NCBI RefSeq assembly: GCF_020740535.1 | Contig: NZ_CP082362.1 | Span: 4,896,501 to 4,960,500, forward strand | Reading direction: 5' to 3' | DNA from: Streptomyces profundus | GTDB lineage: Bacteria; Actinomycetota; Actinomycetes; Streptomycetales; Streptomycetaceae | DNA: 64,000 nt | Part shown: piece by piece, positions 44,701-51,841 of the stretch | Position numbering within the stretch: position 1 is the stretch's first letter | Layout of the letters: every line of letters begins with the position of its first letter | The notes under the pieces: model-generated | What the model was told of the DNA's origin: nothing | Databases searched by the model: none | Seen by the model: only the letters and a program-made list of their open reading frames with translations | Position numbers and translations under genes: made by a program

Positions 44701-45437
44701 TCGAGCCGGCCGAGCCGGCGGAGCCGACCGCCGGCCGGCGGCAGCGCCGCCGCGCCACCCGCAAGGCGAGCGCGCCGGCCGGGCCGCCGAAGGTGGCGGA
44801 CGAGGGCGTGGTGACCACGGTCACCGAGCCCGAGCCCGTCGCGGAGCCGGTCGTGGAGCCGGAGCCGGTCGTCGCCGAGGAGCCGGCGGCCAAGCCGGCC
44901 AGGCGGCGCGGCAGCCGCAAGGTCAGCGTGCCGGCGGGCGCCCCCAGGACCACGTCCGAGCCGACCGTGCTGGTGGTCTCCCACGAGCAGCCGGAGCCGG
45001 CGGCCGAGCCGGAGCCGGCGCCCGCCGCGGCCCCGGAGCCGGCCGCTCCGCGCCGGGCGGCGCGTCGGGCCTCGGCGCCCGCGGGATCGCCCGAGGGTGC
45101 CGAGGAGGCCGTGATCACGGTGGTCGCCGCCGAGCCGGCCGAGGAGCCGGCCGAGGCAGCGGAGCCCGAGGCCCCGGCCAGGAAGACCGCCAAGCGCGCC
45201 ACCACCAAGAAGACGGTGGCCAAGAAGGCGGCCGGCACGGCCAAGAAGACCACCACGAGCGCCCCAGCCAAGAAGGCCGCCAAGAGCGCCCCCGCCAAGA
45301 AGACGGCGGCGAAGAAGGCCACGGCGAAGAAGGCGACCGCCAAGCGCGCCACCACCAAGAAGACGGAGGCCAAGAAGGCCACCACGGCCAAGAAGTCCAC
45401 GACCGGGGCGGCCGGTTCGGCCTCCACCGAGGAGTGA
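41730..45437 (+). CDS. rne: Ribonuclease E/G
   Basis: 1,235 residues. Long disordered N-terminal arm rich in Ala/Glu/Pro with PRRRRR blocks (about 25-450), then the catalytic core (about 490-920: S1-like VLEDNVLVEHFVNKEQSSSYVGNVYLGKV, DNase-I-like domain with MVVIDVNTGRFTG metal site, Zn-link PCVHCNGRG) and a C-terminal arm ending in Lys/Ala/Thr repeats (AKKATAKK). This central-core arrangement is that of Streptomyces RNase ES. Initiates mRNA decay and rRNA processing. ATG 41730 chosen; ATG 41709 also in frame. Confidence 0.95.
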   Translation: MHDRHEPANAEGAERTDDSNTPSDTLPPRRRRRVASRPAGPPTSVAEPVTAEVTEATPPAPEAAREAPPAPEPAEEPAPPRRRRRATRATSEPRPAESAETADEPTEPTESPEAAQAPAAEEATPEVAELADVPEVTEVAPRRRRRAVRAAAEPDPEAPVRRRRAAKSELKAVEAEPEPVAETPEEPAVETTDEPVETTPRRRRRASRAAAELAAPPEPAAAPEPAEERETGRRRKRPGRAEAEQRPKAGAPQPEEELPQPPAAPAAPAVVFQAPVFQAPMFQTPQRAAEEAATRYAEAPESEVDDELDEADENDALTAEAPEDTAPVAVPDEDEAADDDNGRDRPARRRRRGGRRRRRGELAERAAEAAAGEAGPDEAAGAADERQDEEPEAEPSSDGDDQEQAEENGGGSSRRRRRRRRRTGDAGEQPNGEDDPERTVVKVREPRRKREEGVESSDGVRSIKGSTRLEAKKQRRREGREQGRRRVPIITEAEFLARRESVERVMVVRQHGERTQIGVLEDNVLVEHFVNKEQSSSYVGNVYLGKVQNVLPSMEAAFVDIGKGRNAVLYAGEVNFEALGLGHGPRRIETALKSGQPVLVQVTKDPIGHKGARLTSQISLPGRYLVYVPEGSMTGISRKLPDTERSRLKQILKKIVPDDAGVIVRTAAEGATEEELTRDVERLQAQWAEIQKKSKKGNAPTLLYGEPDMTVRVVRDIFNEDFSKVIVSGDTAWETIHGYVSHVAPDLAERLQRWTSEVDVFATYRIDEQLMKALDRKVWLPSGGSLVIDRTEAMVVIDVNTGRFTGQGGNLEETVTRNNLEAAEEIVRQLRLRDLGGIIVMDFIDMVLESNRDLVLRRLLECLGRDRTKHQVAEVTSLGLVQMTRKRVGQGLLESFSEPCVHCNGRGVIVHMEHAHAPAGGGGGGGKKGRKRGKGAAAVEAAAVEHATEQVPEPVGASEEPEPVASVDPVEPIVPAETAQAVERDEPLDPVEPAEPAEPTAGRRQRRRATRKASAPAGPPKVADEGVVTTVTEPEPVAEPVVEPEPVVAEEPAAKPARRRGSRKVSVPAGAPRTTSEPTVLVVSHEQPEPAAEPEPAPAAAPEPAAPRRAARRASAPAGSPEGAEEAVITVVAAEPAEEPAEAAEPEAPARKTAKRATTKKTVAKKAAGTAKKTTTSAPAKKAAKSAPAKKTAAKKATAKKATAKRATTKKTEAKKATTAKKSTTGAAGSASTEE

Positions 45438-45485
45438 CACGGGCACGGCCGACGGGTGGGTCGAATCCTGGCAGCGCGCCAGGAT

Positions 45486-45515
45486 TTGACCCGCTTGTTG
45501 GCCCGTCCGTATTCT
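45486..45515 (+). promoter_or_regulatory. Putative promoter for rplU-rpmA
   Basis: TTGACC (45486-45491) and TATTCT (45510-45515) separated by 18 bases, 155 bases before rplU. Spacing and sequence fit the main vegetative sigma factor. A long leader follows, as common for ribosomal protein genes. Confidence 0.55.
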
Positions 45516-45668
45516 TGGCGATCGGCGTGTCACTGGACACGCCATGCTTCTGAGCAACCTTCCTCCCAGAACGCCACGCCCGGCCCGGCAGGGCCGTGTG
45601 GTCGGGAGAGGCCGGGCTCGCCCGTCGCTGGCATCAGAGGCTCCGCACCGAGTGAGAGAGAGTTCCGC

Positions 45669-45992
45669 GTGTACGCGATCGTGCGCACCGGCGGCCGTCA
45701 GCAGAAGGTCGCTGTGGGTGACGTCATCGAGGTTGACCGACTGGCGAAGAGCGAGGTCGGCGACACCGTCGAGCTCTCCACCCTCCTCGTTGTGGACGGC
45801 GAGACCGTCACCAGCGACCCGTGGGTGCTCGCCGGTGTGAAGGTCCAGGCCGAGGTCGTCGACCATCACAAGGGCCAGAAGATCCGGATCCAGAAGTTCA
45901 AGAACAAGACCGGTTACCGCCGGCGGATGGGTCACCGTCAGCTGCACACCCAGCTGAAGGTCACCAGCATCCCCGCCCCGGCCGCGAAGTAA
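45669..45992 (+). CDS. rplU: 50S ribosomal protein L21
   Basis: 107 residues from GTG 45669: [25 protein letters not shown] is the canonical L21 start and [23 protein letters not shown] the rRNA-binding end. Normal length. Fourteen bases before rpmA, the usual order. Confidence 0.98.
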   Translation: MYAIVRTGGRQQKVAVGDVIEVDRLAKSEVGDTVELSTLLVVDGETVTSDPWVLAGVKVQAEVVDHHKGQKIRIQKFKNKTGYRRRMGHRQLHTQLKVTSIPAPAAK

Positions 45993-46006
45993 GGGACTGA
46001 AGCGAG

Positions 46007-46267
46007 ATGGCACACAAGAAGGGCGCGTCCTCCACGAGGAACGGCCGTGACTCCAACGCCCAGTACCTCGGCGTGAAGCGGTTCGGCGGCCAGGTGGTGA
46101 ACGCGGGCGAGATCCTGGTCCGCCAGCGCGGCACCCACTTCCACCCCGGCAAGGGCGTGGGCCGTGGCAAGGACGACACGCTGTTCGCGCTGGAGGCCGG
46201 CGCGGTGCAGTTCGGTACCCACCGCGACCGCAGGGTCGTGAACGTGGTGCCGGTCGCCGCCGGCTGA
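46007..46267 (+). CDS. rpmA: 50S ribosomal protein L27
   Basis: 86 residues, [28 protein letters not shown] start and [16 protein letters not shown] core ([19 protein letters not shown]). The N-terminus reaches the peptidyl-transferase centre and needs no removal of an extension here. Co-transcribed with rplU; followed by a strong terminator. Confidence 0.98.
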   Translation: MAHKKGASSTRNGRDSNAQYLGVKRFGGQVVNAGEILVRQRGTHFHPGKGVGRGKDDTLFALEAGAVQFGTHRDRRVVNVVPVAAG

Positions 46268-46300
46268 GCGCGCGACTGACGGAATTCTCCAGAAGTCTCC

Positions 46301-46342
46301 AGGGCGGACCGTTCTTCCCCATGGCGGGAAGCGGTCCGCCCT
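46301..46342. terminator. Terminator downstream of rpmA
   Basis: Perfect 11-bp outer stem AGGGCGGACCG (46301-46311) with CGGTCCGCCCT (46332-46342), plus an inner CTTCCC/GGGAAG pairing. Followed by TTGGCTTTGTTGG. Separates rplU-rpmA from obgE. Confidence 0.85.
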
Positions 46343-46374
46343 TGGCTTTGTTGGTACGAACGTCGGTAGGCGCG

Positions 46375-46422
46375 CGCACCACTGACCGCACGCACCGCTG
46401 ACCACACGCACCACTGACCACA
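46375..46422. repeat. Three 16-bp tandem repeats upstream of obgE
   Basis: Units CGCACCACTGACCGCA (46375-46390), CGCACCGCTGACCACA (46391-46406) and CGCACCACTGACCACA (46407-46422), ending 34 bases before the obgE start. Contains TGACC half-sites at 16-bp spacing. Function unknown. Confidence 0.7.
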
Positions 46423-46456
46423 CGGAACACGCACGAACTGCCGGGAGGCACCTGTC

Positions 46457-47899
46457 ATGACAACCTTCGTGGACCGCGTCGAGTTGCACGTCGGCGCGGG
46501 TAACGGGGGCCACGGCTGTGCCTCCGTGCATCGGGAGAAGTTCAAGCCGCTCGGTGGTCCCGACGGGGGCGACGGCGGCCGGGGCGGTGATGTGATCCTG
46601 GTGGTGGACCCGGAGGTCACCACGCTGCTGGAGTACCACCACCGGCCGCACCGCAAGGCCACCAACGGCAAGCCGGGCGCGGGCGGCAACCGCACCGGCG
46701 CGCTGGGCAAGGATCTGGTGCTGCCGGTGCCGGACGGCACGGTGGTGCTGGACGCCGACGGCGAGGTGCTGGCCGACCTGGTGGGCCCGGGCACCGCGTT
46801 CGTCGCGGGTCAGGGCGGCAGGGGCGGCCTGGGGAACGCGGCGCTGGCCTCGCCGCGCCGCAAGGCGCCGGGCTTCGCGCTGCTGGGGGAGCCGGGGGAG
46901 AGCCGGGACCTGGTGCTGGAGCTGAAGACCATCGCCGATGTGGCGCTGGTCGGCTATCCGAGCGCCGGCAAGTCCTCGTTGATCTCCGTGCTCTCGGCGG
47001 CCAAGCCGAAGATCGCGGACTACCCGTTCACCACGCTGGTGCCCAACCTCGGCGTGGTGACGGCGGGGGACGCCGTCTACACGGTGGCCGACGTGCCGGG
47101 GCTGATCCCCGGCGCCAGCGAGGGCCGGGGCCTGGGCCTGGAGTTCCTGCGGCACGTGGAGCGCTGTGAGGTGCTGGTGCACGTGCTGGACTGCGCGACG
47201 TTGGAGTCGGAGCGCGATCCGCTCTCCGACTTCGCGGTGATCGAGGAGGAGCTGGCCCAGTACGGCGGCTTGGGCGACCGGCCGCGTCTTGTGGTGCTCA
47301 ACAAGACGGACATCCCCGAGGGGCAGGATCTCGCGGATATCGTCCGGCCCGATCTGGAGGCCCGGGGGCTGCGCGTCTTCGAGGTGTCGGCCGTGTCGCG
47401 GAAGGGCCTGCGGGAACTCTCCTTCGCGCTGGGCGCGCTGGTCGCCGAGGCGCGCGCGGCGAAGCCGCAGGAGGAGGCCACACGCGTGGTGATCCGGCCC
47501 AAGGCCGTGAATGACGCGGGCTTCACGGTAACCGCCGAAGGTGAGGATCTCTTCAGGGTTCGGGGGGAGAAGCCGGAACGTTGGGTGGTGCAGACCGACT
47601 TCGCCAACGAGGAGGCGGTGGGATATCTCGCCGACCGGCTGAACCGCCTGGGCGTCGAGGAGGAGCTGGTGCGCGCGGGTGCCAGGGAGGGCGACGGCGT
47701 GGCCATCGGCCCCGAGGACAACGCGGTGGTCTTCGACTGGGAGCCCACGGTGTCGGCTGGCGCCGAGATGCTGGGCCGGCGTGGCGAGGATCACCGCATG
47801 AACCCGCTGCGCCCCGCAGCCAGGCGGCGGCGTGATCGCGACGCCGAGCGAAAGGACTCCGCGCAGCGGGAATTCGAGGAATTCGACCCCTTTGAGTGA
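46457..47899 (+). CDS. obgE: GTPase ObgE/CgtA
   Basis: 480 residues: Gly-rich Obg fold (1-158, [32 protein letters not shown]), G domain (G1 [10 protein letters not shown]3 [10 protein letters not shown]4 NKTD), OCT domain (about 355-435) and a charged tail ([25 protein letters not shown]). Ribosome-assembly GTPase; in Streptomyces it also influences sporulation. ATG 46457 with GGGAGG. Longer than the family minimum because of the OCT and tail, as usual for actinobacteria. Confidence 0.97.
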   Translation: MTTFVDRVELHVGAGNGGHGCASVHREKFKPLGGPDGGDGGRGGDVILVVDPEVTTLLEYHHRPHRKATNGKPGAGGNRTGALGKDLVLPVPDGTVVLDADGEVLADLVGPGTAFVAGQGGRGGLGNAALASPRRKAPGFALLGEPGESRDLVLELKTIADVALVGYPSAGKSSLISVLSAAKPKIADYPFTTLVPNLGVVTAGDAVYTVADVPGLIPGASEGRGLGLEFLRHVERCEVLVHVLDCATLESERDPLSDFAVIEEELAQYGGLGDRPRLVVLNKTDIPEGQDLADIVRPDLEARGLRVFEVSAVSRKGLRELSFALGALVAEARAAKPQEEATRVVIRPKAVNDAGFTVTAEGEDLFRVRGEKPERWVVQTDFANEEAVGYLADRLNRLGVEEELVRAGAREGDGVAIGPEDNAVVFDWEPTVSAGAEMLGRRGEDHRMNPLRPAARRRRDRDAERKDSAQREFEEFDPFE

Positions 47900-48154
47900 C
47901 TTGGGTGGTATTGGTCGCCCTTCCGGTTATCTCGGTCGGTTTCTGATCGCCGGGCCGACCGTTCCGCTGTCGGTTCAGCGGCGAAAATGCCTGGTCACGC
48001 GAGCGCTTGGGGGCTTGGCTCGGCAAAGGTACGCTGTCTCGAACCGATAACGGTCGGCAACGGTCAGTCCGACTTAGGGGTCAAGCTTCTACGGGGGTTA
48101 ACCTTCTCCTCGCGTAGGCGACACTTCTTGATACCGGCAGGAGCATCCTTGACC

Positions 48155-49660
48155 ATGCAACCCAAAGGGCCGTCCCCGCACACCACAGCGGTCGTTCTGG
48201 CCGGTGGTACGGGCCAGCGCGTCGGGCTCTCCATACCGAAGCAGCTGATCAAGGTCGCGGGTAAGGCCGTTATCGAGCACACCCTGGCCATCTTCGAGGA
48301 GGCCGACGACATCGACGATGTCATCGTGCTGATGGCCCCCGGGTACGCGCAGGACGTCGAGCGCATTGTCGCCAAGAGCGGGTTGGCCAAGGTCAGTCGG
48401 GTCATCGAGGGGGGCGCCACCCGGAACGAGACCACCCAGCGCGCCATCGCCGCGCTGAGCGAGGGCCTCGCGGAGGGCGAGGAGCGGCATGTGCTGTTCC
48501 ACGACGCGGTGCGTCCGCTGCTCTCGCAGCGGGTGATCAGCGACTGCGTGCGCGCCCTTGAGCGCTACCAGGCCGTGGACGTGGCCATACCGTCCGCTGA
48601 CACCATCATCGTCACCCGCACCCACGGCGAGGACGGCGAGTTCATCACCGACGTGCCGGACCGCTCGCGGCTGCGGCGCGGCCAGACGCCGCAGGCGTTC
48701 CGGCTGTCCACCATCCGCCGCGCCTACGAGGTCGCCGCCGACGACCCGAACTTCCAGGCCACGGACGACTGTTCGGTGGTCCTGAAGTACCTGCCCGACG
48801 TGCCGATCCATGTGGTGCCGGGCGACGAGTTCAACATGAAGGTCACCCAGCCGGTCGACGTCTTCCTCACCGACAAGCTCTTCCAGCTCGCCTCCACGGC
48901 CGCGCCCGCGCAGTCCGACGAGGCCGCCTACCGGGAGCGGCTGTCGGGGAAGACCGTGGTGGTCTTCGGCGGTTCGTACGGGATCGGCAAGGACATCGCC
49001 GACCTCGCCGCCGGCTACGGCGCCACGGTCTACCCGCTGGGCCGCTCCACCACCGGCACCCACGTGGAGAACCCGGAGGACGTCGCCGAGGCCCTGGCCA
49101 AGGCCCACGCGGACACCGGGCGCATCGACTACGTGGTGAACACCGCCGGCGTGCTGCGCATCGGGAAGCTCGCCGAGACGGACGACGCCGTCATCGAGGA
49201 AGCCCTCAAGGTCAACTACCTGGCCCCGGTGCGGATCGCCCGCGCCGCGCACCGCTATCTCGCCGAGTCCCAGGGCCAGTTGCTGCTCTACACCTCCAGC
49301 AGCTACACCCGGGGCCGCGCCGAGTACAGCCTGTACTCCTCGACCAAGGCGGCCATGGTCAACCTCACCCAGGCGCTGGCCGACGAGTGGGCGGGCGACG
49401 GCGTCCGCGTCAACTGCGTCAACCCGGAGCGGACGGCGACCCCGATGCGGACCAAGGCGTTCGGCCAGGAGCCGGCCGGCTCCCTGCTCTCCTCGGAGGC
49501 GGTCGCCCGCACCTCGCTCGACGTGCTGCTGTCCACCATGACGGGCCATGTCATAGACGTCCGCCAGCAGGACCCGACGGCGGACGCCAGCCAGGCGGGA
49601 TCCTTCGAGCGCGCCCTGGCCGCCGCCCTCAGCGCCGAGGCCGCCGGGGGGGTGGCATGA
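48155..49660 (+). CDS. Bifunctional cytidylyltransferase / SDR dehydrogenase (Bcs1-like CDP-ribitol synthase)
   Basis: 501 residues. Residues 1-255 are an IspD/TarI cytidylyltransferase (VVLAGGTGQRVGLSIPKQLIKVAGK; GATRNETTQRAI; HDAVRPLLSQ; DVPDRSRLRRGQTPQ). Residues about 265-500 are a short-chain dehydrogenase (GGSYGIGKDIA; Tyr394-x3-Lys398 in YSSTK). The same fusion in Haemophilus Bcs1/Acs1 reduces ribulose-5-phosphate and makes CDP-ribitol. Downstream TagF-like genes support ribitol-phosphate polymer synthesis over an isoprenoid role. ATG 48155; TTG 48149, with AGGAG at ideal spacing, may be the true start. Confidence 0.88.
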   Translation: MQPKGPSPHTTAVVLAGGTGQRVGLSIPKQLIKVAGKAVIEHTLAIFEEADDIDDVIVLMAPGYAQDVERIVAKSGLAKVSRVIEGGATRNETTQRAIAALSEGLAEGEERHVLFHDAVRPLLSQRVISDCVRALERYQAVDVAIPSADTIIVTRTHGEDGEFITDVPDRSRLRRGQTPQAFRLSTIRRAYEVAADDPNFQATDDCSVVLKYLPDVPIHVVPGDEFNMKVTQPVDVFLTDKLFQLASTAAPAQSDEAAYRERLSGKTVVVFGGSYGIGKDIADLAAGYGATVYPLGRSTTGTHVENPEDVAEALAKAHADTGRIDYVVNTAGVLRIGKLAETDDAVIEEALKVNYLAPVRIARAAHRYLAESQGQLLLYTSSSYTRGRAEYSLYSSTKAAMVNLTQALADEWAGDGVRVNCVNPERTATPMRTKAFGQEPAGSLLSSEAVARTSLDVLLSTMTGHVIDVRQQDPTADASQAGSFERALAAALSAEAAGGVA

Positions 49661-51711
49661 CCCTCGGACTGTTGCGCCGGCTCGCCGGCGTGACGACCAC
49701 CGCCGAGCTGTTCGTCGCGGTGGTCGTGGTGGTCAGCTATCCGGCGATGCTGCTCACCGCCCTGCTGCCGACCACCGGCGGGTTCGCCGTCGTCGCGGCC
49801 CTGAGCTATCTGGGCGACCACTACCTGCACCGCAGGGGCAGCTATCTGCTGGTGCGGATGGGCAAGGCCAGGGTCGGCCTGACGGTCCGCTTCCTGCTCC
49901 GCCAGCTGCTGCTGGTCCTGCTGCTGGCCCGCACCGACTGGACCGGCGAGACGGTGACGCATGTCGCCGTCGTCGGGCTGCTGGCGTTCTACGCCCTCCA
50001 GATCCCGCACACCGCGCTGGTCACGGTGCTGCGCCGCAAGCGCAGGCTGCCGTTCGCCACCCGCAACATCGACCTCGGCTCGATGCCGGTGCCCGACGGG
50101 GCGCCCCGCTGGCTCACCCACCGCGCCGTGGAGAAGGTGCTGCACGTCGAGGTGCCGCTGTTCGCCGGCCTGTTGGTGACGGCGCTCACCGACGACACCG
50201 CCTTCGGCTACGCCGGCGCCGTGGCCACCCCCGTGCTGGTCCTGCTCTATCTGCTGGCGCTGCTGCCCTATCTCCGCGCGGCCAAGCTGCCGCCGGACCC
50301 GGACGCGGCCCTGGCGTGGTTCGACGGCTGGCTGCGCGAGCACCAGCCGCGCACCGCGCTCTACTTCTCCGGCTCCAAGGAGTCCGTCTACCAGGCGGAC
50401 ATGTGGCTGGAGACCATGGAGCAGCTGGACACCAAGCCCCTGGTGATCCTCCGCGAGCGGTCCATCCTCAGCCGGCTGGCCACCACCACCGTTCCCGTGG
50501 TGTGCGTGCCGAGCGCGGTGCACCTGATGAACATGGACCTCTCGACGCTGCGCGTCGGGCTCTACCCGGCGAACGTCGGGAAGAACCTCCACCTGCTGCG
50601 GGTGCCGACCATGAAGCACGTCTTCATCGGGCACGGCGACAGCGACAAGATCGCCAGCATCAACCCCTACGCCAAGGCGTACGACGAGGTGTGGAGCGCG
50701 GGCCGGGCCGGCCGGGACCGTTACGCGCTGGCGGACGTCGGCGTGCGGGACGAGGACATCGTGGAGGTGGGCCGCCCCCAGCTGGCGTCCATCCTGCCGG
50801 CGAGCACCCGCCCGGCCGACCGCATCCCGACCGTCCTCTACGCCCCCACCTGGGAGGGCTGGACGGACGATCCGGGGAACACCTCGCTGCTGCTGGCCGG
50901 CGAGAACATCGTCCGCCGGCTGCTGGAGTCCGAGAGCCCGGTGCGGGTGATCTACAAGCCGCACCCGTTCACCGGCACCAGGGACCCGGCCGCCGGCGCC
51001 GTGCACCAGCGGATCGCCGCCATGATCGAGGAGGCCGCCGCGGTGCGCGCGAGGGACCCGCGCTGGGCCGCGGAGGCCGAGCGCACCGCTGCCGACCGGG
51101 CCGCGGCCCGCGCCGCGCTGCGCGCCATCGAGGAGACGGGCCGGCTGGGCCAGCCGCTGCTCACCGCCGTCTGGGACGACGCCTCGGTCTCCAGGGACGC
51201 GCAGACGCCGGCCGACCAGGCGACGATCGAGGAGCGCGGCTTCGCCGAGTGGAACGACGCGTTCTGGCGCTCCCTCGGCTGGTGGGAGCACCGCGTGATC
51301 ACCGGCTCCGAGCCGCGTCTCTTCGACTGCTTCAACGAGTCGGACGCGCTGGTCTCGGACATCTCCAGCGTGGTCTCCGACTACATCGCCAGCGGCAAGC
51401 CCTACGCCGTCACCGACTCGGCCGGGCTCGGCGCCGAGGAGTTCCGCCGGCAGAACACCGCCGTGCGGGCCGCCGTCATCCTGTCCAACGACGCCGCGCG
51501 GCTCGACCAGCTGCTCGCCGCCGTGACCAGCCAGGGCGCCGACCCGCTGGCCCAGGACCGGCGCGAGCTGAAGCGCTACCTGCTGGGGCCCGACGAGCCC
51601 AGCTCGCTCCAGCGGTTCAACGAGGCCGTCAACGCGCTCGCCGCACGGGCCGAGGCGCGGAACCAGAGCCTGGGCGAGACGGGGGCCACAGCCGTGGTGA
51701 CAGCCCCCTGA
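49657..51711 (+). CDS. TagF/TarL-like polyol-phosphate transferase with N-terminal membrane domain
   Basis: 684 residues. The first 210 contain five or six hydrophobic helices (TTTAELFVAVVVVVSYPAML; AVATPVLVLLYLLALLPYL); the remainder is a CDP-glycerol glycerophosphotransferase-type GT-B domain with FIGHGDSDKIASINPYAKAYDEVW, TVLYAPTWEGW, VIYKPHPFTG and DALVSDISSVVSDYI. ATGA overlap with the Bcs1-like gene (49657) indicates co-translation. Likely polymerises or transfers polyol-phosphate units from the CDP-sugar alcohol at the membrane. Confidence 0.87.
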   Translation: MTLGLLRRLAGVTTTAELFVAVVVVVSYPAMLLTALLPTTGGFAVVAALSYLGDHYLHRRGSYLLVRMGKARVGLTVRFLLRQLLLVLLLARTDWTGETVTHVAVVGLLAFYALQIPHTALVTVLRRKRRLPFATRNIDLGSMPVPDGAPRWLTHRAVEKVLHVEVPLFAGLLVTALTDDTAFGYAGAVATPVLVLLYLLALLPYLRAAKLPPDPDAALAWFDGWLREHQPRTALYFSGSKESVYQADMWLETMEQLDTKPLVILRERSILSRLATTTVPVVCVPSAVHLMNMDLSTLRVGLYPANVGKNLHLLRVPTMKHVFIGHGDSDKIASINPYAKAYDEVWSAGRAGRDRYALADVGVRDEDIVEVGRPQLASILPASTRPADRIPTVLYAPTWEGWTDDPGNTSLLLAGENIVRRLLESESPVRVIYKPHPFTGTRDPAAGAVHQRIAAMIEEAAAVRARDPRWAAEAERTAADRAAARAALRAIEETGRLGQPLLTAVWDDASVSRDAQTPADQATIEERGFAEWNDAFWRSLGWWEHRVITGSEPRLFDCFNESDALVSDISSVVSDYIASGKPYAVTDSAGLGAEEFRRQNTAVRAAVILSNDAARLDQLLAAVTSQGADPLAQDRRELKRYLLGPDEPSSLQRFNEAVNALAARAEARNQSLGETGATAVVTAP

Positions 51712-51752
51712 CCGCCTGATCCCTGGGCCGCCGCCGGCTGGCCCGCCCTTTG

Positions 51753-51812
51753 AGCACCAAGGTTCCTAGCACCAAGGTTCCTAGCACCAAGGTTCGTAGC
51801 ACCAAGGTTCGT
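51753..51812. repeat. Four 15-bp tandem repeats between TagF-like genes
   Basis: Unit AGCACCAAGGTTCCT repeated at 51753, 51768, 51783 and 51798 (last two with CGT), ending 29 bases before the second TagF-like gene. Exact period of 15 keeps a reading frame open (Ser-Thr-Lys-Val-Pro/Arg), but no good start precedes it. Confidence 0.85.
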
Positions 51813-51841
51813 AGCAAGACGAGGAAGAGGCACGAGAGTCC

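Noticed and set aside
41493..46451. 1,652-codon minus-strand frame
   Set aside because: Antisense shadow of rne, rplU and rpmA; no domain.
48155..49660. Ordinary isoprenoid IspD
   Set aside because: The C-terminal SDR fusion and TagF-like neighbours favour a Bcs1-type CDP-ribitol enzyme; IspD activity not excluded.
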